From Acanthochromis polyacanthus (Eukaryota > Chordata > Actinopteri > Pomacentridae), in contig NC_067132.1 in assembly GCF_021347895.1 (NCBI RefSeq), positions 4,509,268-4,573,267 on the forward strand: a DNA stretch of 64,000 nt. The letters run 5' to 3'. The notes under the pieces were generated by a model. It did no database searches. It had not been told where the DNA came from and was given only the letters and a program-made list of their open reading frames with translations. This document shows, piece by piece, positions 1-11,166 of this stretch. The position numbers were made by a program, and so were the translations under genes. Each line of letters starts with the position of its first letter. Position 1 is the stretch's first letter.

Positions 1-510
1 TGACACAGTAAATAGTAATATGAAGCAGGGCAGAAGTATTCTGATAGCTGAGATTAAAAGTGAACATTACCTTGACATCTTGGCTTTGTTAAGTGTTGTG
101 TTGCAGCACACCTACCAGATATATATTTATTATTGTTTTATATTACATATTATCACAGAAAATATGGAATATTTGTTTCCACATCTATCTTAAGATGAAG
201 CTTCTGCCAAACATCCTGTGAAAAGAAAATGCATTCTTAAAAAGTCAAAATGTTGTTTTTTAACAAATGAATTGAGAACTATGAAGTGCTCCTATAAAGA
301 CTAAAACCTGAACAAAGACCTCTGAGTCACTGCTAAGGTCAGGGCTGATTACGTGGGAGTTTACAGAGCAAATCTATAGAAAGCAGCTACAAAATCAACC
401 TCTATAGCAGCCCATTTTCCAAAGTGTCACCAAGATTCTCAGCAGTTTAGGCAGAAAACCATGCTGTTGTCAACACTGAGTAAAAATGATCTTGTGGAGG
501 AGCTTAGTGA
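1..510. other. unassigned AT-rich sequence
   Basis: I see no convincing coding sequence, RNA gene or repeat boundary here. The stretch is AT-rich with short homopolymer runs. Confidence 0.4.
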
Positions 511-861
511 GTTCAGCATAGGGCCACGCAGTGTATATTAGAGAAAAAGGTGGAAGTGGATCCAGACCTGGCCCTGAGGGAGCTGATGGAAACGATCCAG
601 CGTGGAGAGCTCTCTTCCCTTATATCTGATAAGTGCAGTGTGACAGGTGGGATGCAATCCCAGAGAGATCCACAGGTCAGCATGGATGATGTGGAGCATC
701 TGCTGGTTGACAGTTTCAATGAGGTTTAGGATGATGACTATAAGGAGGAGAAACAGCTCTTCAGCCTCAGCTGGATTGGCCTTCTTGAAGCCACAAAGAA
801 CCCTGTTACAGATTGTACGGTTTCTTGGATTCCTGGTCATTTGAAGGTAGTTTGCTTTTAG
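511..861 (+). pseudogene. exon-like fragment with an internal TAG, family unknown
   Basis: One frame reads as plausible protein for about 117 codons except for a single TAG at 727-729. Before the stop it has an acidic, helix-like composition (for example LALRELMETIQRGE and SMDDVEHLLVDS). After the stop the same frame continues (DDDYKEEKQLFSLSWIG) to a possible donor, AAG followed by GTAG, near 846-850. Upstream, an AG at 515-537 could serve as acceptor. I do not recognise the family. It could be a decayed host exon or a fragment of a mobile-element protein. The in-frame continuation past the TAG is seen directly. Coding origin is inferred from composition. Confidence 0.3.
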
Positions 862-1059
862 CTGTATGTCCGGATGGAGTTTCTTAATTCAGATAAACTG
901 TTTTGGAGAAAATGTACAGTGAAATATTGGTTCAGTCATTGGAAAGGTGCCCAGTCCCTTTCCTACATAGTTTTCTTTAAACCTACTCAAATAAAGTATG
1001 TGACTTTACTTACCTTCATTTTCAGAAATGTGAGGTGGTTTGACTCCATTACTAGGGCC

Positions 1060-1438
1060 TGAACACTGACAATGCGTAGGGCCGTACTGGAATGCAAGCA
1101 ATGATTTTTTTTTTGCCCTAAAGAATAACATTTTAGAGGGCCTAAACGTGCTCAAAAACTCATGACAATTTGCAAACACATCAGAACTGTCGAAAAAAAT
1201 TGATGTTTTATGGGACATGTGCACGTGTGTAGCAAAATGGCTCCACTGCGCCCCCTGCAATATTTGCAACATTTGCTTTGGACAGGATGTTTCACCTACA
1301 TCTACAAAAACTGGTAGACCTGTGACACTTGTCAGAGCGCACAAAAAAATTAGTGGCAGACATACCCTAAACCCAACAGGAAGTCTGCCATTTTGAACCA
1401 ACTGTGAGATTTTTGGGCATTTTTGTCATTTTCATGGG
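1060..1438. repeat. probable interspersed repeat, left part (split by the MITE)
   Basis: This segment ends exactly at a TTAA where the MITE at 1439-1980 begins, and the text resumes at 1981. Phrases such as 'ggcgcagtggagcc' on the complement and the style of the flank resemble fish dispersed repeats, but there is no second copy in the window to prove it. Confidence 0.3.
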
Positions 1439-1980
1439 TTAACCCTTTAAGCTTCAGTCAATTCCAGCCGTTTTCAGTACAAAAAATCGCTAATATTCTA
1501 TTTTTAAATTAAAAAAAATTACGAAAAATACGGAGAATATTGGACGGGCATCGCGAGGTGCATTTCCTTGAAAATGACCGATTCGGGGATTTTATACTGA
1601 CTTCAGGACATGTTTTGGACAAAATAGTTTACTGGCTTGTGTCATCTGAATGTAAAAGGTTGGATTATGGCCGTTTTTTGTGGAATCTTTTTTTTTGTGT
1701 GTAATAATGAACCCGGAAATGTGAGTCGCGCTGTGTGCGTTGAAGCCGTGTATAGAGAACGGATGGATGAATATTTGTTTTTGTCGGACAAATGTGTTTT
1801 TCTCACTCGCTGTGGTAATCACATCTGAAAGTGGTTTATACCGGCGGATTCATGAGAATCTAAGCTTTCCATCGGCGTATAGTGTTTGTATAATCGTGTT
1901 TGCAGCCGTCGGACATTCTTGAAATTCCTATGCAAATTAGTAGGTGTACCGCCGGCGGTACACTGAAGCTTAGGGGTTAA
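1439..1980. mobile_element. piggyBac-like MITE, copy 1, TTAA target duplication
   Basis: The element is bounded by TTAA at 1439-1442 and 1977-1980. Inside them the left end reads CCCTTTAAGCTTCAGT and the complement of the right end reads CCCCTAAGCTTCAGTG, so the ends are inverted repeats that start with CCC, as in piggyBac-type elements. It is non-coding and about 540 bp. A near-identical second copy lies at 58637-59189. The interior (about 1809-1940) shares a core with the fold-back element at 17911-18519. Confidence 0.8.
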
Positions 1981-2330
1981 CTCCTCATAGGAGATAACAC
2001 CAAGAGATCTTAAATTTGGCCAGTATGTACAACAGAAGGTATCAAAATCTTCTGCAAAAGTCTAAAGATGGGGCCATGGAGGCCCCCTGAATTTGATGCT
2101 TTGCCATGAAACATAAAGTGCTGTCTAACTACCCTGTACATGCTCCAATCTGCCTCAAAGTTTACATGTGGAATCAGTGTTCTGCCCCAATCACATCCAT
2201 AGTAATATCCATTTACAGTGATAGCACCACCTGCTGGCAACAGGAAAGGACATATCTTACACCTTGATGTACTATTGTTAGCAGGTTGACTGCGCTCCCG
2301 TGGCAGGGGATACAATTTCTATCGGGGATA
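1981..2330. repeat. probable interspersed repeat, right part
   Basis: This continues the sequence interrupted at 1438. It includes the phrase 'caccacctgctggcaacagg', a style of motif common in fish dispersed repeats. No second copy exists in the window, so the class is unknown. Confidence 0.3.
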
Positions 2331-2331
2331 A

Positions 2332-2700
2332 CTACTTTGGCACGACACCTGCCTTTAATAAAATATATAGAGAAAGCCACTGTCTAACGCAGGTTCTGTA
2401 AGTTTCCCACCGTTTCCGTGTAAAGTCCTGCACGTCTTCGCCCTGGACATCTGTGAGATGCATATAGCATTGTTTCGATCCTTTTTTAATAACTTTTGAA
2501 GGTGGTTTCCTTGTCTTTCTTTTCTTTTCGTCTAGATACAGTCGACACCATGTTGTTTTGATCTGAAACCAGGGCAATGAGACTCGGCTCCTATTGGTCC
2601 ACGTGAACAAAAACCGCTGCACGCACTGCAAATCCTCGTCTGCCCGTGTAAATATCACTACGCCACAGTAAAAAAAAGAACAACACAAAAACGCTAATTA
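2332..2700 (-). pseudogene. possible mobile-element protein fragment
   Basis: An open minus-strand frame of 118 codons contains a basic stretch followed by LTDVQGEDVQDFTRKRWETY and a short CVRQWLSL segment. This resembles the opening exon of multi-copy fish proteins linked to transposons, in which a 'T.k.W..y..c...w' pattern precedes a zinc-binding region. I cannot name the family. Just upstream, on the plus strand at 2708, an ATG is followed by a good donor (CG then GTGAGT), which may be chance. Confidence 0.25.
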
Positions 2701-3956
2701 TTAAAAAATGACTGGAAACGGTGAGTAGAAACTTTTTTGGGGTACTAATTAGCAATAGATATATCTTATAAAGCAGAGTTCATGTAGATCCATGTGAGTG
2801 AAACGAACCAACACAATCTCGTTCAGCCAATACAGCCTATGAGGACATGTTCAATGCTGCTTACAGCTTTAATTATTATTTTTTCTTTTCAATTCCTATC
2901 TGTACTGGAAGTGGAAGTATGCGGCATTGACTAGGTTGACTTCTGCTGCTTCCGATGACCTTGTGCCTGCATTTTTAACATTTCACAGTTTTTTAATTTC
3001 AACACACAACATAAAGATGTGACAGAGCTGGACAATGATCTGACAGTTTAATCAAGTATTTAAACCTTCTGCACAGCATCAAGATGGACTGTTCATCGTA
3101 CTATTAAAACAGTCAACAGTTTCCAAGAAAAATAAAGTAAATGAACTTTTCCAGCCCAGAAATCTAATGTTAATGCACTGCTCGGACAGCATTCGGCTGT
3201 AGAGATCGAATGTCCATGAAGGAATCAGTGGGTCCCTTTAGTTGTCATGTGGTTATTGAAAGAACGGCCAACTCTTACGTTCTGTTTGTGAAACTCACAG
3301 CTGATAATTTTCACATGCTCTCATGTGCCCATTATCTCATTTGAAAAACAAATTAAAACCTGATAACACTGTAAAAAGAGGACACAGAGAGCAAACAGAA
3401 GTGCAGCAGCACTGTTCAGCAGCGACTTATTCAGACCAATCAGGGAGAAGAGAGGAATATCCACAAACGTATGATGTTGTAATTTAGAGTTACATCAGTC
3501 AGCAGCTCTTGTGGTAGCAGCACAGCATACCTCCCACTCCTCTAACCAGACTCCCATGCCTGCTTCACAGACGGCAGCATCAAGCTCTCCCAGGTTCTTT
3601 GGTGCCTGATTGGTCTCAGACACAGAAAACTCCAACCTCAGGTTCAAACAATGCCAGTCAATGAGGTCGGGGAACTTACATTTCAGTTTTGAGTGCACGC
3701 CATCGTTTTGCCTGCCATTATTGAGGCTCCATCTCAGCAGAATCCCACAAACATTCTTTAAGAAAAGAAGGCTGAACTGAATTCCTCTGTCAGCTTTTGC
3801 TTAATGAAGTATGTTCATTAGGGTGCCACCAAAAAATACATTTTCTAATTTTTATTGTCCCACCCCCTAAATGTGTTCATAATGTGAAATGAAAAAAAAA
3901 TGCCAAAGTTTGGATGTATTCAAATGATTTTTACTGGTAGCTCAACCATACCAAAG
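2701..3956. other. unassigned intergenic sequence
   Basis: No open frame with protein-like composition, RNA gene or repeat boundary was recognised. Short A/T runs occur around 2875 and 3890. Confidence 0.4.
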
Positions 3957-4283
3957 TTACAAAATGATGTGCAATATTCTGAAAACCTCCGCACTGACTT
4001 TAGTTCTGTCTAATGCTGCTGCTAATTCTGGAGTGGCAACAATATGATGATTTTGATTCGACTGAGAATGACTTTCTTGCAGACTTATAGGTTGGTGTTG
4101 CTTTGGTTGACTATGGTACTTTTGCAGGCCGAAGTCATCATCACTATTGCAACTGGCTTCTGTCTCACCATCACTGCAACTGCTGAACTCTGCATAAGCT
4201 GCTGCTTCCAGCATCCGTTCAGCCTCTTTTGTCCTCCTTTCTTCCACCGTGCCTTTTTCTACATCTTTCTTCTTTCTGAGCTA
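3957..4283 (-). pseudogene. fragment of a multi-copy, probably transposon-derived protein
   Basis: A minus-strand frame open from about 4280 starts with a basic lysine-rich stretch, then an acidic serine-rich linker, a Gln/His-rich segment, and ends in ATPELAAALDRTKVS. The last block looks conserved. I associate this kind of motif with repetitive proteins in fish and invertebrate genomes, but I cannot name the family from memory with confidence. No ATG starts the frame (the first candidate is a GTG), so it reads as an internal exon or a fragment. Confidence 0.35.
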
Positions 4284-4389
4284 GTGCTATGTCAACTAGA
4301 CCCATGCTACCATGGATATCGACCAAAGTGGTAAAACTGAATACTGTTTAATGAGGTTATCTCTGAGTGAAAAACATGAACAACATTTA

Positions 4390-5580
4390 AGCTAGTGGTG
4401 GGATGAGATTAAAAAACAATCTAACCTACTAGAGGCTTTGCAATTAATTTATCGCGATTAATCACACTTTTGATAAATAGCAATATTTGACACAATAAGC
4501 AAAGTTTTTGAAGTGAATGATGAATGAACATATACGTGAAGTTAAACAACAAAAATGTTTGTTTCATTTCTATTTATCAGCATTTTTCATCTGTCTACTA
4601 CATTCACAGATTACTGCAAACTCAACATGCATTTATTGCAATTATATTTAAGATTTTAGGACTTTTTGTAAACTCAAGCACTTTCAGTGTCTTAAAAAGT
4701 GGTCTATTATGGGTTGGCTACACCGTTTGGCACTACCAGGACTGTGGTTGCTAACGTTAACGCTATGTGTCCACAGGATCCAGCAATTTCTCACATCCTA
4801 TTCATGTGAAACACATCGCGTTGCATGCTGGTTGTGTTACAGCGCGTTTCGAGCTCATTTGCATAAAGTAGTTTAATTTCTTCTATACAAATGAGGCGCT
4901 GGGAGCAGAGGTCCGATGCATCGCGAAACTTTCGTTAAACGTCTAAACTAGCCATTGTTGAACTAAATTGAGGTCAGATTCAGCAGCTTATTCCTCGCCT
5001 CAAATGCTTTCAGAAATACTTTTTGCTGAACTGTTTTCGTAATAAAAGAGAAAGTTTGCAACCAGACTGAAGGTCTGAAGGTCTGTCATGTGACCACCCA
5101 GTGGCCACTAGTGACACGCCCACCACACGGACGATATTTGGATGCGACATGTTTCCATGCAACAAAAACAACCACAGCAATATGTTCTGCATTGAGGTGA
5201 TGCCGTCAGGTTGAAGTGCTGTGGTGATCAGAAAACTCTTCGTTGCACAATGTGTACACAACCAGGTTTTTTTCAAAGCTGGCATCGGGAATGTTTTTAA
5301 AAGAAAACTTCCCACCCAACAAGCTCAATGTGGTCTCGTCTTACTTCACTGTTCACCAAACTTTCTTGTTCTGACATCACTCAGTGCATCCTGTGAATCT
5401 TCTTCTCGGCTGGAAAACAGACTTTAGGTTGATTAGCGCCACCTACTGGGCTGGAGTGTTCATCAGTGTTACTGGTGTGTCAGAAATGAGGAAACTGAGA
5501 AAGGTGCGATTAAATGTGCAATTTCTTTAACGTGTCATTTTTTCTGTAATTAATTAATCGAAATTGTTAAAGTTCTCGCC
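4390..5580. repeat. probable non-autonomous DNA element with AT-rich ends
   Basis: Both ends are rich in GATTAA/TTAATC words: 'attaatttatcgcgattaatcac' style sequence near 4440-4470, and 'gtgcgattaaatgtgcaattt' followed by 'aattaattaatcg' near 5505-5565. This type of AATTAATCGCGATTAATC terminus is common in fish dispersed repeats. Boundaries and superfamily are uncertain. Confidence 0.35.
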
Positions 5581-7020
5581 TTAGTTTAAACCTTACATCA
5601 TATATAGGCTCTTGATAATCACATAGGCCAGTTGTAGGCTGCAATGAAGTACACTGCTCTGTAAATACTGTGGATTGAAACCTTTCAACTTGTGTTTTAG
5701 GAAAGCTGGATTCTAGAGTTTTCTCACTTTGTCTTCCCAGACTTTTTTATTTTCTGCTAATTTGTGGCAGTGTGAAACACTGTGTTCATTTATGTTCAGA
5801 CTCAAAGGTTTCATTTGCTTCTCACTGTTGTTGCCTTATGGACCTACTCAACAGTCTGTCATTCTCCAGAGAATGTCTTCCTCAGTTTTACTGTTCTCAT
5901 TACCTCAAGTGACCCCGCTTACCAGAATGATTTGCTTCACATCTTTTTTTTATGACCTTATCTATCTATAAGAAGCCTTGATGAAATGTTCAGATCTAAA
6001 TTCCAACAGTCAGGTAAGTTCTTACTTCCTGCCTCTGAGCTGTTTCTCCCCTGTTCTGCTCAGCTATACATTTAAATAAGCAGAATAGGAAAAGAAAACC
6101 CTTAATATTGAGTAAAAACACTGATGGCATTACATGATGATGACAAATATGAAAATGTGCCAAAGGACAATAAGCTTGAACAACCAAGTTTGTTATTTCT
6201 ATATCACTGAATGTAATCAAGACTGAATTATATAGTGAACCTTTTTCATAAACCACCAAAGGCTTCAGCACGTGTCTAACTTAGACAGGTAAGTACTGAT
6301 GTCTGACAAGTCTGTGAGATAACTCCTCTTTACTTCATTTCTTCACATAACTGTAACACTCTGAAACAAAAAAAAAGCATACTGTGTTTAAAAATCACCA
6401 AAATGACACCATATGGCAGAGTCACAAACTGTAAAAACAGAAATAGTCATCTCACAGACTCTTCTGTGATGTGCTGTTAGGTCAGAAAAGGAATCTGAGC
6501 TAAAAAAAAAAAAAAAAAAAAAGTTTAATAAAAAAATATTATTAAAAATCACTTTATCCTACATGTCTCATTAAGATGCCAATAAATAAAACAAAAAAAA
6601 AAAGAAAAATTCTGCACTTTCACTAATCATGGAGGCCTTAGAGACTCATCAGTACCCAAGAGCCACATGATACAAATTCAGAGACCTTTTGGCTGAACCG
6701 CAGGGTGTTTTCACTGAGCAGAAAGGATATAGGTATGGAAACATAATTTAAAAAAATAAACAAAATTATAAAATCTACACATTTAAAGAGGCACCATTTT
6801 TTCAGTGCTGGCGACACCTGCAGACACCTGATTTTTTTACGTCAAACTACAAATTTCTCAGTGGTAATGATTGTGTTCTTTCCACAACACACAGGATTTT
6901 ATATTGCAACTACATGTAAGCATTATCTGAAAGAAAAGAGGTGTAGAGTAAAGCCTAATAAACTAAAATCAAGTGAAGCCTTGGTGCTCTGAGAAGCAAG
7001 ACAAAGACAGCAAAAGCTAG
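5581..7020. other. unassigned sequence with poly-A tracts
   Basis: Nothing coding was recognised. Poly-A tracts at about 6501-6522 and 6591-6604 may be tails of old retroposons, but no body can be tied to them. Confidence 0.35.
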
Positions 7021-7286
7021 TTTCTTTTCATAAAGTAAATAGGAAATGATCAGAGTATCCTGCAAAGGTCTCTTCATTGATGAATCCAGTTTTCACTTGA
7101 TGCCCACGCCATCCAACTTACTGGTTAGGAGGAAGCCTGGAGAAGCTACAAACCAGACTGTCTGCCCCTACGGTAAAACATGGGGGTGGATCAGTGACCA
7201 TCTGGGGTAGTTTCAGTCTGGGTGGAACAGGGACAATGAACCAGGTCATGTACAGGACTACTCTAGAAAACAGTCTTCTTCCATCA
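7021..7286 (+). pseudogene. Tc1-like transposase remnant, 5' part
   Basis: Reading through several frame changes, the segment shows a degraded Tc1/mariner catalytic region. Near 7075 there is a DES-like block (the first Asp region). Near 7165-7190 there is [14 protein letters not shown], a hallmark of Tc1 transposases. No frame is open through the region, so the gene is dead. It is interrupted at 7287 by a hAT-type insertion, and the missing downstream part is found from about 8540. Confidence 0.7.
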
Positions 7287-8515
7287 CAGTGTTTCCCCTC
7301 CTATATGACCGACGAGGCGGGCCGCCTCACTGGTATAGGCCACCGCCTCATTACAATTTTGCCGACATTGCCGGCTCACTGGTCCGCACCAAAAGAAAAA
7401 GAAAAAAAAAGTGCTAAATATTAGAAAGCATTGACACATAAGTCCGGTATATTCGCCGCTGAAATCAACAAGTCAGAATGGCAGCCTTTTCTCGCTGTGG
7501 GTGAAGACAGCAAGGCACATCCCCGTTGGTCGGTAACACTCAGTTCTCGTATGACATCCCGCGAGTTTGTGTTTCAAATGTCGGTCGTTCCGATTGGCGA
7601 ACAACGAGCATGGCGGTCAAGAAGCGGCAGCGCTCCATCGTTTCATTTTTCGGGGCAAAAAGCAGGTGTGTATCACAGACATATGTCAAATTAAGTATCA
7701 AAACTATCGCATGTCATCAAAATAAAGTCAGCAATGCAGTGTAGGCATCGATCTCGCTTCCTTTACTGAGTTTGCTTACTGTTTTGTTGTCCGCGGCGAT
7801 ACGAATTGACAGTGACTGCAAAAATGGCTCCAGTTAAAACATTTAGGCACGACAAAACCCGTTCTCACCAACGAGACAAATGATTTCAACGGCATATAAA
7901 GTTCCTAGTTTCTTTTGATAAAATGATTTATAGAGTGCCCGAAATTATATCATTCAATGGCAAAACAAATTCTGTGTTCAAATTCTAGTTCTGTGTTCAA
8001 AAAGGTAACAGTTTTGAAAACAGAACTAACTCCTTCAGAAAACCAGTTGTTAACCCAGAGTGGAAGTTTTCTTTCACATTTTTAAGTAAAATGAAGGTCA
8101 TGACCTTTTTATTATAAATAAAAATGAAGTGGGAATTTGGTACCCAACATGTAGTTGTTTTTAGAAAAAAAGTAAAAGTCACCACTTGATTCCAGATTCA
8201 AGTCCTTTGTCATCTTTTTCAAATTTGTAAAAAGAACTGATGTGGCATTTTGGAATGGCTTGTGGAAATCTGACCAGAATATAATAGACTGGACTAGTTG
8301 ACATGTTTTGATCGCAAGGAAATGTGGGTTTATATTTGTCATATTTTCTCCCTATCACTAATTTTTAGAAAAGAAACATGAAAATTTTATTTAATTTAGT
8401 TTTTGGAAATGGCTACAAATGCAACAAAATGTGCTCCAAATTGTGCCAGAAGGCCCCATTTTGCATCTTGATTTTCAAAAATTTTCCGGGGGGCCATGCC
8501 CCCGGACCCCCCTAG
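7287..8515 (+). mobile_element. deleted hAT-like element inserted in the Tc1 remnant
   Basis: The left end reads CAGTGTTTCCCC, a hAT-type terminus. The right end is marked by a GC-rich block (GGGGGGCCATGCCCCCGGAC) followed by CCCCCTAG. The 8 bp before the left end (TTCCATCA) and after the right end (TTGCTTCA) match at 6 of 8 positions, so the target duplication is only tentative. It carries a transposase-like first exon at 7610-7665 and no further coding sequence. Confidence 0.55.
7610..7665 (+). pseudogene. first coding exon of a hAT-type transposase
   Basis: The exon starts at an ATG and encodes MAVKKRQRSIVSFFGAKSR, then meets a donor (CAG followed by GTGTGT). A basic N-terminus followed by an 'SFF' motif is typical of the start of many hAT-type transposases and related PIP-box-like leaders. 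The rest of the gene is absent from this deleted copy, so no functional protein can be made from it. Confidence 0.45.
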
Positions 8516-8529
8516 TTGCTTCACGCCTG

Positions 8530-9030
8530 CAGCGCAACCCACCACCTCACAGCCATTTCAACCCAGGGGAAACACTGCCATCAGCTGAAAAACTCTTTCC
8601 TGCCCCCAATGACTGGATTTTACAAAAAGACAATGCCCCTTACCACACAGCAAGGTCAGTTAAAGCCTGGATATATAAACCTGATGGAGAGCATGCCAAG
8701 ACACATGGCTGCAGACATCAGAAATAATGGCTATGAATCAGTACTAACTCCTGTGTGGATCATGGGACTAAAACACACAGAAAAGAAAACATGGAATCCT
8801 AAAAGCTGCTTTTGGCAGAACAATGCCATAGATACTGAAGTGACTTTGGTTATTATCAAGAAAACCATAGAAATATCTGATATCAGCTCTGAAATTAAAC
8901 TCTTAGGAGTTATTTTTGTTGTTGTCATTATATTTGTCCAAATGAATGTACCTTTAGTGGTACCAGGCTTTACAATGAACAAGAAACTGAAGAAAGTAAA
9001 GATGTTCTAATCATTTTTTCCATGACTATG
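8530..9030 (+). pseudogene. Tc1-like transposase remnant, 3' part and right end
   Basis: The frame near 8610-8680 reads WILQKDNAPYHTARSVKAW, the block around the second catalytic Asp of Tc1 transposases. Downstream, 8890-9030 matches the style of a known fish Tc1 3' end, finishing in 'ttttttccatgactatgta'. The expected SPDLNPIE block with the catalytic Glu is missing, so this copy is inactive. It is the continuation of the remnant at 7021-7286. Confidence 0.65.
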
Positions 9031-9039
9031 TACATATGC

Positions 9040-9375
9040 ATATAGACGGAGAGACCCTGCGTTGGTGGTTTTCCCTTGGTGTTGGGTAAAACCTCTTTGG
9101 GAGGTGGTAAAAATTCATTATGTTTGAAAATAAATGAATGCAGCAATTAGTGACCAAAGAATGCAGGCTACCTGCTGCAAACTATGAAAGTGAGCATCAT
9201 TTAGTATGCTTGATGATGGCTGTCTAATGAAAATAATCCAATATTTACATTTTATTATTAAACCTGTCAGCCTCTGACCTATTTCTGCCAGTTTTGTAGT
9301 AGACCTGTCATTATTGTTCCCCATTTTGTTTGTTTATTATATGTCATCCTTGGTTTGTCCTAAAAACTATGTGTA
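9040..9375. other. unassigned spacer
   Basis: No coding sequence or repeat was recognised between the Tc1 right end and the LINE tail. Confidence 0.4.
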
Positions 9376-9474
9376 ATTACCCTTATATTCCTTGTACTTT
9401 CCCTGTGTTACACTTGTATCCTTGTACTTCCCATGTGCTGCTGCAATACCTGAATTTCCCCTCTGGGGATCAAT
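9376..9474 (+). mobile_element. 3' tail of a CR1/L2-like LINE
   Basis: The sequence ends in 'atttcccctctggggatcaa' followed by TAAAGG and then a TTATC microsatellite. This is the usual 3' end of jockey-superfamily LINEs in fish. Only the tail is present. A related tail (TTTCCCTTCGGGGATGAATAAAG) closes the longer LINE at 12700-14645. Confidence 0.6.
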
Positions 9475-9549
9475 AAAGGATTATCTTATCTTATCTTATC
9501 TTATCTTATCTTATCTTATCTTATCTTATCTTATCTTATCTTATCTTAT
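9475..9549. repeat. (TTATC)n microsatellite
   Basis: About fifteen perfect TTATC units follow directly on the LINE tail. The pentamer is the 3' terminal repeat that such LINEs carry. Confidence 0.9.
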
Positions 9550-10394
9550 TCAAGTGCTCGACAATAAGTTGTTGAAGCACTTAAATTTACCTCTGTAAAT
9601 TCAAATTCTCTTGCAAATCAATGCTACTGCTTCAGTGAGAAGAGGTCACAGTGCTCTAGGCTGGTGCTTCGCTAACATTGCTGTTGCAGTGTCTTCATGT
9701 GTGTAGTGTAGTATGTAGATTTGTTGTAGATTACACAGCTGTTAACACCAGCTAGCTAATATAACATAACTGTCAGTCAAGGTAGATTATTCTAGTAGAT
9801 GCTGCAGAACACTACCCCTTCCTTGCAACACATCTCACATATGCGCTTTGTTTGGGCTTTTTTGGCTGCTATAGGTATAGTTAGACTATCAGGGCTGTGA
9901 TTCAGGATTTATTGAGACTACTATAACTGATCAAATGAAAACTTGTGAGCTGCCTAAAATCACACAACAAAAGATGCATGGTTTGTAGACCATTGTAAAA
10001 GAGGAATCAGTTATGTCTGTTATAATAAAGAATGACAACATTCTTTCTTGTTAGCAACTGAACTAATTGCCTTGCTAACTGTCTCTTCACTAGTGACATT
10101 ATGTCTAGCATTAGTATGTTTCTGTCTCGCTACAGCGGCACAAGGAGTTCACTAAATCAACCTGCTAGTCGTCACTGCATCAAGCGACTTGCAGCATCTG
10201 CTTTGGTGCCATTTTCAGGTATTTCGCTGGCCTTAAGGCTGGCAGGTCACCTAAAATAAGCGGTCGTGGGCTGCATATGCATTAACTGAAAGTGTTAACC
10301 GACTCATATCTACTCTTATTTCCATAATTACGTCAATGAAAACAAGTTTGCAGTTCACTTTATCCTTGCTGAGGTTTTCTTCCCCCAGAGAAGC
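9550..10394. other. unassigned sequence
   Basis: I see no gene, RNA or repeat boundary up to the hAT MITE. Confidence 0.4.
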
Positions 10395-10402
10395 TAACCA
10401 CC

Positions 10403-11158
10403 CAGTGTTGCCAACTTAGACTTTCTCACTAAATCTAGCGACTTTCCAAAGCCTCCCGGCGACTTTTCTTTGTCAAAAGCGACTAGTGACAAATCTAGCG
10501 ACTTTTTCCGGTGTTTTAGAGACTCTGACATGAAAGCTCGGATCATTCTGCAGCTACTGTCCTTAACAAACAGCAGGTGCTGCTGTGAGCTCCTCCCCGT
10601 CCCAACAGTGTTGCCAACTCCTCAGTAAGGAAAGTCGCTGTTGGCTGTCCTAAAAGTCGCTAGAAGTCGCTAAATGACGTCATCACCTAATTTGCATATT
10701 TCCCAGTTTGCATGTAATTATAATCAACGTTGTAGGAGAGAGGAAAGACGTTGTGGAAGAGACCAAAAAGTGAGTATAAAACACCCAAAATATGTTTTTG
10801 TACTAGAGGATAAATGCTGTGGTTTATTTTAGTATGACAGTGAACTGATGGCAGATGAATCACACATGCACAAAGTCGCTGCAGACCCTGTCTTTGCTTA
10901 CAGACCGGGACATAAATGAAAATGTTTCTTCATGCAAACAAATCCTTGCATTTAGCCTCTAGTTCAAAAACATGTTTTGGGTGTTTTATACTCACTTTTT
11001 GTCTCTCCCACAACGTCTTTCCTCTCTCCTACAATGTTGATAACAGTTACATACAAACTGAAAATTATGCAAATTAGGCAGTGATGTCATTTAGCGACTT
11101 CTAGCGACTTTTAGGACAGCCAACAGCTGCTTTCCTTACTGAGGAGTTGAAAACACTG
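10403..11158. mobile_element. hAT-type MITE with 8-bp target duplication TAACCACC
   Basis: The element starts CAGTGTTGCCAAC and ends AACACTG. The 8 bp outside each end are identical (TAACCACC at 10395-10402 and 11159-11166), which is diagnostic of hAT-type insertion. Arms of about 185-195 bp (10616-10800 and 10965-11158) are inverted repeats of each other, with repeated 'gtcgcta' or 'agcgact' words. A second CAGTGTTGCCAAC head lies at 10616, so the first 213 bp are an extra 5' segment. It is non-coding. Confidence 0.85.
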
Positions 11159-11166
11159 TAACCACC

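Noticed and set aside
1592..1822. Open frame repeated at 58789-59019
   Set aside because: Both are translations of the interior of the two MITE copies. There is no protein-like pattern, and the strands are equally open.
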